From positions 1-64,000 of the forward strand of contig NZ_JAKGSD010000038.1 of assembly GCF_021654135.1 (NCBI RefSeq): DNA of 64,000 nucleotides, written 5' to 3'. Shown here piece after piece: positions 16,694 through 24,666 of this stretch (its first letter is position 1; each line of letters begins with the position of its first letter). A program made the position numbers and the translations under genes. The notes under the pieces are model-generated. The model was not told where the DNA came from, searched no databases, and saw only the letters and a program-made list of their open reading frames with translations. The stretch comes from Amycolatopsis tucumanensis (GTDB lineage: Bacteria > Actinomycetota > Actinomycetes > Mycobacteriales > Pseudonocardiaceae).

Positions 16694-18110
16694 CGACCGC
16701 GGCGAAGGCCAGCAGCGCCAACGGGATCGCGGCGAGGAACGCGAGCCGCAGCCCGCTGGTGTAGGTCAGGTGCACCGTCTCTGCCAAGGCGGCCGGGAGC
16801 CGGGCGATCTGTTCGGGAGTGCCGAGCAGATCGCCCGGCAGCCCGTCGCGGAGGTGGGACGCGATGACCGAGCCGAAGGCCGCCACGCCGACCGCGCCGC
16901 CGAGGGAGCGGGCGAACGTGGCGGCCGAACCGGCCACCCCCAGGTCACCGGGACCGACCGCGTTCTGCGCCGCCAGCACCAGGACCTGTTGTGCCATCCC
17001 GGTTCCCGCGCCGAGGACCGCCATCGCGGCGGCGAGCCACCACGGGGAGGTGGCGGGCGTCAGCGGGGCGAGCATCACCAGGCCGACCACCAGCAACGCA
17101 CACCCCGCCGCCGGGAACACCTTCCAGCGGCCGGACGCGACGATCCGCCGCCCGGTCAGCACGGAGGCCGCGATCATGGTGCCGATCTGGGGCAGCATCA
17201 ACAGGCCGGCGCGCACCGCGTCGTGCCCGCGCACCACCTGCAGGTACTGCGGCAGGTAGATGATGCCGCCGAACATCACCGCGCCCAACAGGAAACTCGC
17301 GCCGACCGCCGCGGCGAACGACGGCACGCGGAACAGCCGGGGCGGCAGGATCGGATCCGCTGCCCGCAGCTCCCTGGCGAGGGCCGCGATACCCAGGCCC
17401 ACGACCACGAGGCCCAGCACGAGGTTCTGCCAGGACAGCCACGGCCACGCCGTGCCCGCTGCGGACAGCAGCAGCACCAGGCCGCCCAGTGCGCCCGTGA
17501 GCAGTGCGGCGCCCGCGTAATCCACGGGGGCGCGGGATGTCGGTAGCTGCCGGTGGGGCGCCAGCCGCACGAGAACCGCCGCCACCGCGGCGATCGGCAC
17601 CACGCCGAGGAAGCACCACCGCCAGCCCCACGCGCCGACCACCAATCCACCGGCCAGCGGCCCGGCGACCGACGCGACGCCGAACGACATGCCGAACCAG
17701 CCGGTGTACCGGCCGCGCTCGCGTGCCGGGACCAGCCCGGCCACCAGGGCGTTCGACAGCGCCAGGATCCCGCCCGCGCCGGCGCCCTGCACCGCGCGGC
17801 CGGTGATCAGCCAGCCCATCGCCGTCGCGGTGCCCGCGATGAGCGAGCCGGCCACGAACACCGCGATCGCCGCCAGCAGCAGCGGCCGCGGGCCCCGCCG
17901 GTCGGCGCCCTTGCCCCACAACGGGGTCGCGGCAGTCATGGTCAGCAGCGCGGCGCTCGCCACCCACGCCACTTTGTCCTGCCCGCCCAGCTCCCCGGCG
18001 ATCGTCGGCAGCGCGATGCCGGCGATGGTGTTGGTCAGCGACGCGGCGAACAAGGCGACCAGCGCGCCACCGAGCACGGCGGGCATCGACGGGGGTTCAG
18101 GGTTCACCAT
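16665..18110 (-). CDS. MFS drug efflux transporter, DHA2 (EmrB/QacA) family
   Basis: 481 residues with about 14 predicted membrane helices, the DHA2 number. Motifs include TNTIAGIALPTIAGEL in helix 1, TPLWGKGADRRGPRPLLL (motif A variant) and the antiporter motif C-like stretch GVASVAGPLAGGLVVG. It probably exports hydrophobic drugs or cell products by proton antiport. The ATG at 18110 has only a weak ribosome site; the frame upstream contains the degenerate repeat region. No TetR/MarR gene is adjacent, so its regulation is not evident. Confidence 0.88.
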   Translation of the reverse strand: MVNPEPPSMPAVLGGALVALFAASLTNTIAGIALPTIAGELGGQDKVAWVASAALLTMTAATPLWGKGADRRGPRPLLLAAIAVFVAGSLIAGTATAMGWLITGRAVQGAGAGGILALSNALVAGLVPARERGRYTGWFGMSFGVASVAGPLAGGLVVGAWGWRWCFLGVVPIAAVAAVLVRLAPHRQLPTSRAPVDYAGAALLTGALGGLVLLLSAAGTAWPWLSWQNLVLGLVVVGLGIAALARELRAADPILPPRLFRVPSFAAAVGASFLLGAVMFGGIIYLPQYLQVVRGHDAVRAGLLMLPQIGTMIAASVLTGRRIVASGRWKVFPAAGCALLVVGLVMLAPLTPATSPWWLAAAMAVLGAGTGMAQQVLVLAAQNAVGPGDLGVAGSAATFARSLGGAVGVAAFGSVIASHLRDGLPGDLLGTPEQIARLPAALAETVHLTYTSGLRLAFLAAIPLALLAFAAVVTVRETPLR

Positions 18111-18405
18111 TCACGCACCAGTGAGCTGATCGCTTCCGGCGACGGCTGCCGCGGGTCCCCGTGGGCATCGGGGTGGTTCAGCCCGTCGCGCACGCCGCGC
18201 GACTGGGGCGCCGCCCGCTGCGCGTCGCCGAGCGCCGTGGGTGTCGAGGGTGGTTCGGCGCACGTCACGGTCCCGCCCCTCTCGCGCACGCCGCACGGCT
18301 GAGGCGTCGCCCGCTGCGCGTCGCCGAGTGCCGTGGGCATTGAAGGTTGTGCTGATCGCCTCCGGCGACCGCTGCCGAGCACCGCGGATATCGGGGTCGT
18401 TCAGC
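18111..18405. repeat. Degenerate tandem copies of the 3' end of the neighbouring dehydratase-like gene
   Basis: Four decayed units lie here: about 18112-18182, 18186-18255, 18282-18350 and 18351-18405. The units at 18112-18182 and 18351-18405 resemble the last ~75 bp of the gene ending at 18401. Read leftward, its tail DARQASPETISAVVRDW has counterparts GDPRQPSPEAISSLVREW (first unit) and GARQRSPEAIS (last unit). The two middle units resemble each other closely, sharing the run CGCCCGCTGCGCGTCGCCGA except for one base. No intact gene is present. Confidence 0.7.
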
Positions 18406-19630
18406 ACACCTCACGGTCCAGCCAGTCGCGCACCACGGCGCTGATCGTCTCGGGCGAGGCCTGCCGTGCGTCGACGTTGTCCGCGTGCAGCTCCAGCACC
18501 GGGATGCCCGCCGCCCGCAGGGCGCGTGTCGTGAAGTAGCCGCCGCGGGCGTCGTCGGAGACCAGGTGCACCACGCCGTCCACGCCGTGGTTGCGGGCCT
18601 CCTTCACGTACCACTCGGCCGACCACGGCGGCGTGTACAGCTGGTCGGAGAACGCGGCGAAGCGCGCCGCCAGCGCCCGCAACGGGTCGTCGCCGTAGCG
18701 CAGGTACCCGTCGGCCGCGATCGCGAGGTACATCGACCACACGAACACCGCGCCGTGGCTCTCCTGGAACCGGCGGTAGAAATCCAGGTCGAACCACAAC
18801 CCCCGGCCGATCCACATGAGACGGACGCGCTCGTCCTCGCACACCGCCGCGCCCGCGTCGATGCGCGCCGCGACCTCGTCGTGGAAGGCCCGCGCCGCGT
18901 CCCGCGCCCATTCCGTCCCGCGATGCCACTGCGGCACCATGACGCTCGGAATGCTGTCGGTGACCGCGAGCGGGCACGGCCGCGCCGCCGCGATCAGGTC
19001 CCTGGTGCGCCGGTTCCACTCCTGCTGCTCGTTGACCAGCGCCATCACCTCCCGGAAGCGGGTCTCGGAGAACACCCGCCCGGTGGTCTGCTCCAGGAAC
19101 CGGATCAGCCCCTCCAGCTCGCCCACCATCAGGTCGAGCCGGTCGCTGCCGATCGCCTCCTCCCAGCGCCGCGGCATCAGCTCCCACCAGCGCACCGGCA
19201 CGTCGTCCGCGGCCGCGCTCTCCAGCGGGTAGAACGTGATGCCCGGCTGAGCGTCCCAGACGTCGAAGATCTTGCGCGATGCGTCCCCGGTGGTCTCGGC
19301 GAGCACGATCGACGGCCGCGGCAGGCCACCCCACGGCGCGTTCGCCGGGTCGGGATCGAACAGCGAGGCCAGCGACGTCGAGCTGTACTGCTCCACGTAG
19401 TCCGGGTAGCCGCGCTCCCGCAGCAGCGCGAGGTAGTCCTGGGTGCGCCGCTTCGCCGCGACGATCGAGGCCCACCACTGGTTCACCACGTACGGGATGC
19501 CCATGGCGCGGAAGATCTCCTGCGGCGCGTCGGCGTTGACCAGCGCCAGCGGCCCGTCCTGCGCACGCAGGCCGGCGAACCACTCCTTCTGGTAGGCGGT
19601 GGCGGCGGACGCGGAGGCGAGGCGGGTCAC
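18401..19630 (-). CDS. 2-hydroxyacyl-CoA dehydratase D-component family protein (HgdB/FldC-like), cysteine-poor
   Basis: 409 residues of the HGD-D family, whose members normally carry a [4Fe-4S] cluster and dehydrate 2-hydroxyacyl-CoA by a ketyl radical. Family features seen are LALVNADAPQEIFRAMGIP near the N-terminus, the central PRPSIVLAETTGDASRKIFD block, and the C-terminal NHGVDGVVHLVSDDARGG with AAGIPVLELHADN. Where canonical subunits have cluster cysteines, this one has Thr (ETTGDASRK) and Asp (VSDDARG). The only cysteines are in RPCPLA, AVCEDE and the last residue. It may therefore be a non-redox or structural partner. The GTG overlaps the stop of the sister gene. It is last in a seven-gene unit with an importer and a CoA-transferase. 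Confidence 0.8.
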   Translation of the reverse strand: MTRLASASAATAYQKEWFAGLRAQDGPLALVNADAPQEIFRAMGIPYVVNQWWASIVAAKRRTQDYLALLRERGYPDYVEQYSSTSLASLFDPDPANAPWGGLPRPSIVLAETTGDASRKIFDVWDAQPGITFYPLESAAADDVPVRWWELMPRRWEEAIGSDRLDLMVGELEGLIRFLEQTTGRVFSETRFREVMALVNEQQEWNRRTRDLIAAARPCPLAVTDSIPSVMVPQWHRGTEWARDAARAFHDEVAARIDAGAAVCEDERVRLMWIGRGLWFDLDFYRRFQESHGAVFVWSMYLAIAADGYLRYGDDPLRALAARFAAFSDQLYTPPWSAEWYVKEARNHGVDGVVHLVSDDARGGYFTTRALRAAGIPVLELHADNVDARQASPETISAVVRDWLDREVC

Positions 19631-20640
19631 GGCAGTTCCTTGATCGCGGTGCGGGCTTCGGGGGTGAGGCCGCCGTACGGCTGCCGTTCCAGCAGGACCG
19701 CCGGCAACCCGGTGGCTTCGCGCTGGGCCGGGTAGTCCCACGGCGGCGCGTCGTCGTGCTCGCGGACGTAGGAGATCAACGCCTCGGCTCCGCACTCTCG
19801 CGCCGCGGCGGCGGTGTGCGCGGCCCGGGCGCGGATCGACGCGCGCGGGGCGGACGGCCCGTTGTGCTGGTAGCGCTCGGCCAGCGCCAGCTCGGTCGGC
19901 GCGCCCACCCGCCGCTGCCACAGCAGATCACCCCAGTCGTGGTCCTCGCCGACGATCAGCAATCCCGCCTCCTCCAGCGCCTCGTACACCTCCGGGCCGT
20001 CGTGCCCGCTGCCGGTGAGGAACACCCGCAGCCCCGGTACCGGGGCGTGATCCTCCTCGAGCACCGACTCCACCAGCTCGATCGCCGCGGGCACCGGCAA
20101 CGCGGTCGTCCGGGCCACAATGGACAGTGCTCGCGTCCCGCTCAGCCGTCCGCGCCTGCGCAGGGCCGCCATCTCACCGAGCAGCGCCCGCAACCGGTCG
20201 TGCGCGGTGATCGCGTCGGCCAGTGCCGCGTCGGTGATCACGGAGCCCGTCCACGATTCCAGCGTCGCCCGCAGCTGCCGGACCTTCGCCAGCACGTACC
20301 GCGTCGTCGTGCGGTGCGGCAGGTGCAGCACGTCGACCAGGTGCACCGGCGGCAGCGCCACCGCCGGCTCCACCCGCCGCAGCTCGCGCAGCGCGTAGAA
20401 CAACCGCAGCGACGCTTCGCAGTCGCGGGACACCACGAGCCCGTCCAGCCTGCCGAACTCCCCGGCCAGCAACCGGGACAGCAACGACCGCGCCGCCGGG
20501 TCGAGGCCGCGGCCGAGGTACTTCTCGCCCAGCGTCCGGTCCGCGTCCGGCCGCCCGGCCAGCCGCACGGGACGCGCCCCGGCCGCGGTGATCAGCTCCA
20601 CCGGGACGTCCGCGCCCACGTATCCGATCACCGCGGCCAT
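19627..20640 (-). CDS. 2-hydroxyacyl-CoA dehydratase D-component family protein (second subunit)
   Basis: 337 residues, paired with the preceding HGD-D protein as in HgdAB/FldBC heterodimers. The family start IGYVGADVPVELITAAGARP is clear. A cysteine at the usual cluster position is kept in LVVSRDCEASLRLFY (C74). The earlier site (LDPAARSLLSRL) and the late site (ISYVREHDDAPP) lack cysteine, so at most one of three expected ligands remains. The end (TGLPAVLLERQPYGGLTPEA) is typical. The start overlaps the CoA-transferase stop by one base. No activator ATPase (HgdC/FldI type) is encoded nearby. Substrate unknown; a 2-hydroxy acid CoA ester is the family expectation. Confidence 0.8.
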   Translation of the reverse strand: MAAVIGYVGADVPVELITAAGARPVRLAGRPDADRTLGEKYLGRGLDPAARSLLSRLLAGEFGRLDGLVVSRDCEASLRLFYALRELRRVEPAVALPPVHLVDVLHLPHRTTTRYVLAKVRQLRATLESWTGSVITDAALADAITAHDRLRALLGEMAALRRRGRLSGTRALSIVARTTALPVPAAIELVESVLEEDHAPVPGLRVFLTGSGHDGPEVYEALEEAGLLIVGEDHDWGDLLWQRRVGAPTELALAERYQHNGPSAPRASIRARAAHTAAAARECGAEALISYVREHDDAPPWDYPAQREATGLPAVLLERQPYGGLTPEARTAIKELP

Positions 20641-21878
20641 CAGATCACCGCGTCGGCGGCCAGTTCCGCGAGCTGTTCGGCGCTGTACCCCAGCCGCTCC
20701 CGGTACACCTGGTCGTTGTGCTCGCCGAGCGCGGGCGCCGGGCGGTCGAAACCCGCGCGGGCGCCGGAGAACCGGATGGGGATGCCGGTCGCGGACAGGT
20801 CGGCGACCGCGCCGTGCCGTGGGTGCGCGAGCGGCACCACTTCCTCGCGCTGCCGCACGAGCGGATCGCGCACGGCCTCCCGCGGTTCCCGCACCGGCGC
20901 CGCGGGCACCCCGTGCGCGGCGAACGCGTCGACCACCTCGGCCACCGGGCGCGACGCGCACCACTCGCGGATCAGGTCGTGCAGCTCGTCGGCGTGCCGG
21001 ACGCGCTGGTCCCGGCTGTGGAACCGGTCGTCCTCGACCAGGTCCGCGCGTCCCATCGCACGCAGCACGCCGTGCGCGAACGCGTCGGTCGGCGCGCACA
21101 GGGCGACATGACCGTCGGCGGCAGGCAGGATCCCGAAGGGCGCCAGCCGCGGCACCATCGACCCGGTGCGCTGCGGCAGCCCGACCGCCTCGAAGGCGTC
21201 GAACGGCTCGCACGCCACCAGCGAGGTCAGCGCGCCGAGCATCGACACGTCGACGTGCTGCCCCTCGCCGGTGTGCTCGGCCTGCATCAGCGCCGACACG
21301 GTCCCGATCACCGCGAACAGCGGCGCCAGCATGTCGCCGACCGGCAGCCCGAACCGCACCGGGCCTTCGTCCGGCTCGCCCGCGGTCATCATCACGCCGC
21401 TCAGCGCCTGGATGATCGAGTCCATCGCCTTGCCAGAGCCGGGACCGCCCTGCGCTCCGAACCCGCTGATCGAGGTGTAGACCAGGCGCGGGTTCAGCTC
21501 CCGCACCGCGGGGTAGTCGATGCCGAGCCGGTGCGTCACGCCCGGGCTGTAGTTCTCCACCAGCACGTCGGCGTCGCGCACCAGGTCGGCGAAGACCGCC
21601 TTGGCGCGCGGGTTCTTCAGGTTCAGGGTGACGCTGAGCTTGTTGCGGCCGCGGACGAGCATCGACACCGACATGTCGTCGTCGCCGCGCCGCGTCAGGG
21701 AGAGCCCGTCGCGGCCGAGGTAGGGCGCGTTGTTGCGGGAGGAGTCCCCGCCGGTGAACGGGTTCTCCACCTTGATGACCGTGGCGCCGAGCCCGGCGAG
21801 CAGGAGCGTCGCGTACGGGCCGGCCAGCGCGGTGGTCAGGTCGATGACGGTGCGCCCGGCGAGCGGCTGGTCGGTCAT
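20640..21878 (-). CDS. Class III CoA-transferase (CaiB/BaiF family)
   Basis: 412 residues. The N-terminal block GRTVIDLTTALAGPYATLLL and IKVENPFTGG are typical of the family. LNLKNPRAKAVFADLVRDAD and NPRLVYTSISGFGAQGG follow. The catalytic aspartate that carries the CoA is expected in FGLPVGDMLAPLFAV. Such enzymes move CoA between acids, as FldA does for aryl-lactates and CaiB for carnitine. It sits directly before two dehydratase subunit genes, the same combination as fldA-fldBC. I infer that it activates the acid brought in by the ABC importer of this operon. The ATG overlaps the previous stop. Confidence 0.92.
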   Translation of the reverse strand: MTDQPLAGRTVIDLTTALAGPYATLLLAGLGATVIKVENPFTGGDSSRNNAPYLGRDGLSLTRRGDDDMSVSMLVRGRNKLSVTLNLKNPRAKAVFADLVRDADVLVENYSPGVTHRLGIDYPAVRELNPRLVYTSISGFGAQGGPGSGKAMDSIIQALSGVMMTAGEPDEGPVRFGLPVGDMLAPLFAVIGTVSALMQAEHTGEGQHVDVSMLGALTSLVACEPFDAFEAVGLPQRTGSMVPRLAPFGILPAADGHVALCAPTDAFAHGVLRAMGRADLVEDDRFHSRDQRVRHADELHDLIREWCASRPVAEVVDAFAAHGVPAAPVREPREAVRDPLVRQREEVVPLAHPRHGAVADLSATGIPIRFSGARAGFDRPAPALGEHNDQVYRERLGYSAEQLAELAADAVI

Positions 21879-23014
21879 GACGTCCTTTCGATGTCGTCCA
21901 GCAGGACCCGGTCGCCGCGCGGCGTGAACCGCCCGTTCAGCCCGGCCCTGCGGGTGATGTCGTCGATGTAGCCGGTCACCCGGTCGCCGTCCGGCGTGCC
22001 GCCGCACGGCACCGGCGCGCCGCGCTCGTCGATCCAGCACGGCACGAACCCGGCTTCGGCGAGCCCGTCGCGGTCGAAGCCGAGCCAGGCGATCGCGGTG
22101 TTGCGGCTTTCCGGGTGGAACGGGTAGGCGGGCATCCGCGGGTCGGGCGCGAACCCGTACAGCTCCTTGCGCCGCCGCGACCACGCCTCCAGTTCCGCGC
22201 TGGAGTCCGAGCCCGTGCCCGGGGTGAGCGCGTGGGTGACGGTGACGAAGTTGCCGAGCCCGTGGAAGATCGGCTTCCCGCGGTGGGTTTCGATGCCGCG
22301 CATGATGTGCGCGTGGTGCCCGAACACCGCGTCGGCGCCCGCGTCGATCGCCGCGCGGGCCACCGGCTTCTCGTACATCGCGACCGCGGCCGGGGTGTGG
22401 CCGACGCCCTTGTGCAGCGACACCAGCACGATGTCGGCGTCCGCGCGCAGCGCCCGGATGTCGTCGGCCATCGCGTCCAGGCTGTCCGGGTCGGCGAAGG
22501 TGTAGATCTTCGGCGGGCCGCCGGGGCTCGCGTGGTCCAGCTCGTAGTGGGTGAGCACGTGCACGTAGGCGCAGCCGGGCTTCTTCGACGTGGCCCAGGA
22601 TTCCCGCGGGCCGACGCAGTTGTAGGACAGCACGCCGACCCGCAGCCCGTCGCGCTCGACAATTGCGGGCTCGCGGGCCTCGTCGAGGTTCGCCCCCGCG
22701 CCCGTCGGCAGGAGCCCGGCTTCCCGGGAGTGCCTGATGGTGTCGGCCACGCCGACGTCGCCGGCGTCGCAGATGTGGTTGCCCGCCAGGGTGACGATGT
22801 CGAAACCCGCCTGAGCAAGCGCCTTCAGCGCCGCGGGGTCGGCGGGCGGTGCGGGCACGTCGGTGCTCTGCGAGACCGTCGTCGTGGAGTGCGGGACCTC
22901 GACGTGGCCGATCGTCACGTCGGCCGCGCGCAGCAGGTCCGCGGACGGGGCGAGGAACGACGCCGGGTCCGGCTCGTCGAGGATCAGGTCCCCGACCGAG
23001 GCGATGGTGATCAC
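21875..23014 (-). CDS. CapA-like metallophosphatase family protein
   Basis: 379 residues of the CapA/PgsA group (poly-gamma-glutamate capsule proteins, metallophosphatase fold). Motifs are ASVGDLILDEPD at the start, TLAGNHICDAGDVG (GNH metal site), VSLHKGVGHTP and ADAVFGHHAHIMRGIE (GHH site). There is no signal peptide from the GTG at 23014, which overlaps the ATPase stop, so it is probably cytoplasmic. Classical CapA proteins are membrane-anchored and work with CapBC, absent here. In this operon it may hydrolyse a phosphate or amide of the imported compound; that is speculation. Confidence 0.82.
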   Translation of the reverse strand: MITIASVGDLILDEPDPASFLAPSADLLRAADVTIGHVEVPHSTTTVSQSTDVPAPPADPAALKALAQAGFDIVTLAGNHICDAGDVGVADTIRHSREAGLLPTGAGANLDEAREPAIVERDGLRVGVLSYNCVGPRESWATSKKPGCAYVHVLTHYELDHASPGGPPKIYTFADPDSLDAMADDIRALRADADIVLVSLHKGVGHTPAAVAMYEKPVARAAIDAGADAVFGHHAHIMRGIETHRGKPIFHGLGNFVTVTHALTPGTGSDSSAELEAWSRRRKELYGFAPDPRMPAYPFHPESRNTAIAWLGFDRDGLAEAGFVPCWIDERGAPVPCGGTPDGDRVTGYIDDITRRAGLNGRFTPRGDRVLLDDIERTS

Positions 23015-23796
23015 GAAACACCTTCCATCGTCGCGTTGTGGCGGGCCAGGAAAGCCCGCAGCCGCGGGGTTTTCGGGTCGCCGAACAGCTCCGCGGGCGG
23101 CCCGGACTCGACGATCCGGCCCGCCTCCATGAACACGCAGCGGTCGGCGACCTCGCGGGCGAAGGCCATCTCGTGGGTCACCACGACCATGGTCATGCCG
23201 TTCGCGGCGAGGTCCCGCATCACGCCGAGCACCTCGCCGACCAGCTCGGGGTCGAGCGCGCTGGTGGGCTCGTCGAACAGCGTGATCCGCGGGTGGGTGG
23301 CGACCGCGCGGGCGATCGCCACGCGCTGCTGCTGGCCGCCGGAGAGCTGCCGCGGGTAGTGCCCGGTGCGGTCGCTCAGACCGACCTGCGCCAGCAGCTC
23401 CAGCGCCTCCGCCCTGGCCTCGGCGCGGTCCCGGCCGTGCACGCGCACCGGCGCTTCGGTGACGTTGCGCAGCACGGTCATGTGGGGGAGGAGGTTGAAC
23501 TGCTGGAACACCATGCTCATCCGCCGCCGCTGGGCCGCGACGCGCCGCTCGGGCAGCGGGTGCAGCCGGGAACCGCGGCGCTCGTAGCCGAGCAGCTCGT
23601 CGTCGAGGTAGATCGCGCCGCCGTCGATGCTCTCCAGCTGGTGCACGCACCGCACCAGGGTCGACTTGCCCGACCCGGACGGTCCGATCACCACCACGAC
23701 CTCGCCCTCGTGCACGTCGAGGCTGACGTCGTCGAGCGCGGTGTGGTCGCCGAAGGACTTGCGCACGTTACGCACGCGCAGCACCGGATCGCTCAT
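23011..23796 (-). CDS. Polar amino acid-type ABC transporter ATPase (GlnQ family)
   Basis: 261 residues with a complete ATPase: Walker A GPSGSGKST, Q-loop MVFQQFNLLPHMTV, signature LSGGQQQRVAIARA, Walker B ITLFDEPTSALDPE and the H-loop VTHEM. Sequence style is that of GlnQ/HisP ATPases for amino acids and opines. About 25 extra residues (DELLGYERRGSRLHPLPERR) lie between Walker A and the Q-loop. The ATG overlaps the permease stop. Confidence 0.94.
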   Translation of the reverse strand: MSDPVLRVRNVRKSFGDHTALDDVSLDVHEGEVVVVIGPSGSGKSTLVRCVHQLESIDGGAIYLDDELLGYERRGSRLHPLPERRVAAQRRRMSMVFQQFNLLPHMTVLRNVTEAPVRVHGRDRAEARAEALELLAQVGLSDRTGHYPRQLSGGQQQRVAIARAVATHPRITLFDEPTSALDPELVGEVLGVMRDLAANGMTMVVVTHEMAFAREVADRCVFMEAGRIVESGPPAELFGDPKTPRLRAFLARHNATMEGVS

Positions 23797-24653
23797 TTCT
23801 TCACCCCGTGTCCCCGGCTGAAGTGCCGTTCCAGGCGGCGCTGGCCGATCGTCAGCAACGTGACCACCGCCAGGTACCACAGGCACGCGACGATGAGCAT
23901 CGGCACGATCTGGTAGGTGCGGTTGTAGATGACCTGGACCGAGTGCAGCAGGTCGGCCATCGCGATCACCGACACCAGCGCGGTGCCCTTGAGCACGCTG
24001 ATGAACTGGCTGCCCGCGGGCGGGATGATCGTGCGCATCGCCTGCGGCAGCACCACGCGCACGAACGTCTGGCCGGGCGTGAAACCCATCGCCCTGGCCG
24101 CGTCGCGCTGCCCGCTGTCCACCCCGAGCAGCCCGGCGCGGATGATTTCGGCCAGATAGGCGGATTCCACCAGCGACAGGCCGATGATCGCCGCGGTGAG
24201 CGGGGTGATCACCAGGTTGGCGTCCCAGGAGGCGAACACCGGGCCGAACGGGATGCCGATCGACAGCCGCGGCAGCAGGTAGGCCAGGTTGAACCAGAAG
24301 ATCAGCTGCACCAGCGGCGGGATGCCGCGGAACACTCCGATGTAGACGGTCGCGGCCCAGCGCAGCGGCGGGAAGTCGCTCAGCTGCGCCGCGGCGAGCA
24401 GCCCGCCGACCAGCGAGCCGATCACCATCGCCACCACCGCGAGCAGGACGGTGGTGCCGAGCCCGGCGAGCACGGTCGGGTCGAACAGGTACTCGGCCAC
24501 GACGTCCCACTGGAAGCGGGAGTTGCCGATGAGGAACCAGGCGAGCTGGGCGGTGACGACCGCCAGGACGATCCCGGCCACCCAGCGCCACGGTTGGAAC
24601 CGGTGGCGCGCGGTGGCGACGTCGTCGGGCGGCGCCGCGGTGAGGGTTGTCAT
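23793..24653 (-). CDS. Polar amino acid-type ABC transporter permease
   Basis: 286 residues with an N-terminal cytoplasmic stretch, an early helix (WVAGIVLAVVTAQLAWFLIG) and a HisMQ-type permease core. The family start LGTTVLLAVVAMVIGSLVG and the EAA loop AARAMGFTPGQTFVRVVLPQA are intact. FRGIPPLVQLIFWF and VESAYLAEIIRAGL are typical. It appears to be the only permease, so the transporter should be a homodimer. Confidence 0.92.
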   Translation of the reverse strand: MTTLTAAPPDDVATARHRFQPWRWVAGIVLAVVTAQLAWFLIGNSRFQWDVVAEYLFDPTVLAGLGTTVLLAVVAMVIGSLVGGLLAAAQLSDFPPLRWAATVYIGVFRGIPPLVQLIFWFNLAYLLPRLSIGIPFGPVFASWDANLVITPLTAAIIGLSLVESAYLAEIIRAGLLGVDSGQRDAARAMGFTPGQTFVRVVLPQAMRTIIPPAGSQFISVLKGTALVSVIAMADLLHSVQVIYNRTYQIVPMLIVACLWYLAVVTLLTIGQRRLERHFSRGHGVKK

Positions 24654-24666
24654 GGATTCTCCGTGG

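Noticed and set aside
18111..18405. CRISPR array
   Set aside because: The units are long, diverged and gene-derived, without short identical repeats or regular unique spacers.
18104..18407. Two short minus-strand ORFs with dehydratase-tail-like peptides
   Set aside because: They are fragments of a degenerate repeat, overlap in different frames and have no start signals; treated as repeats rather than genes.
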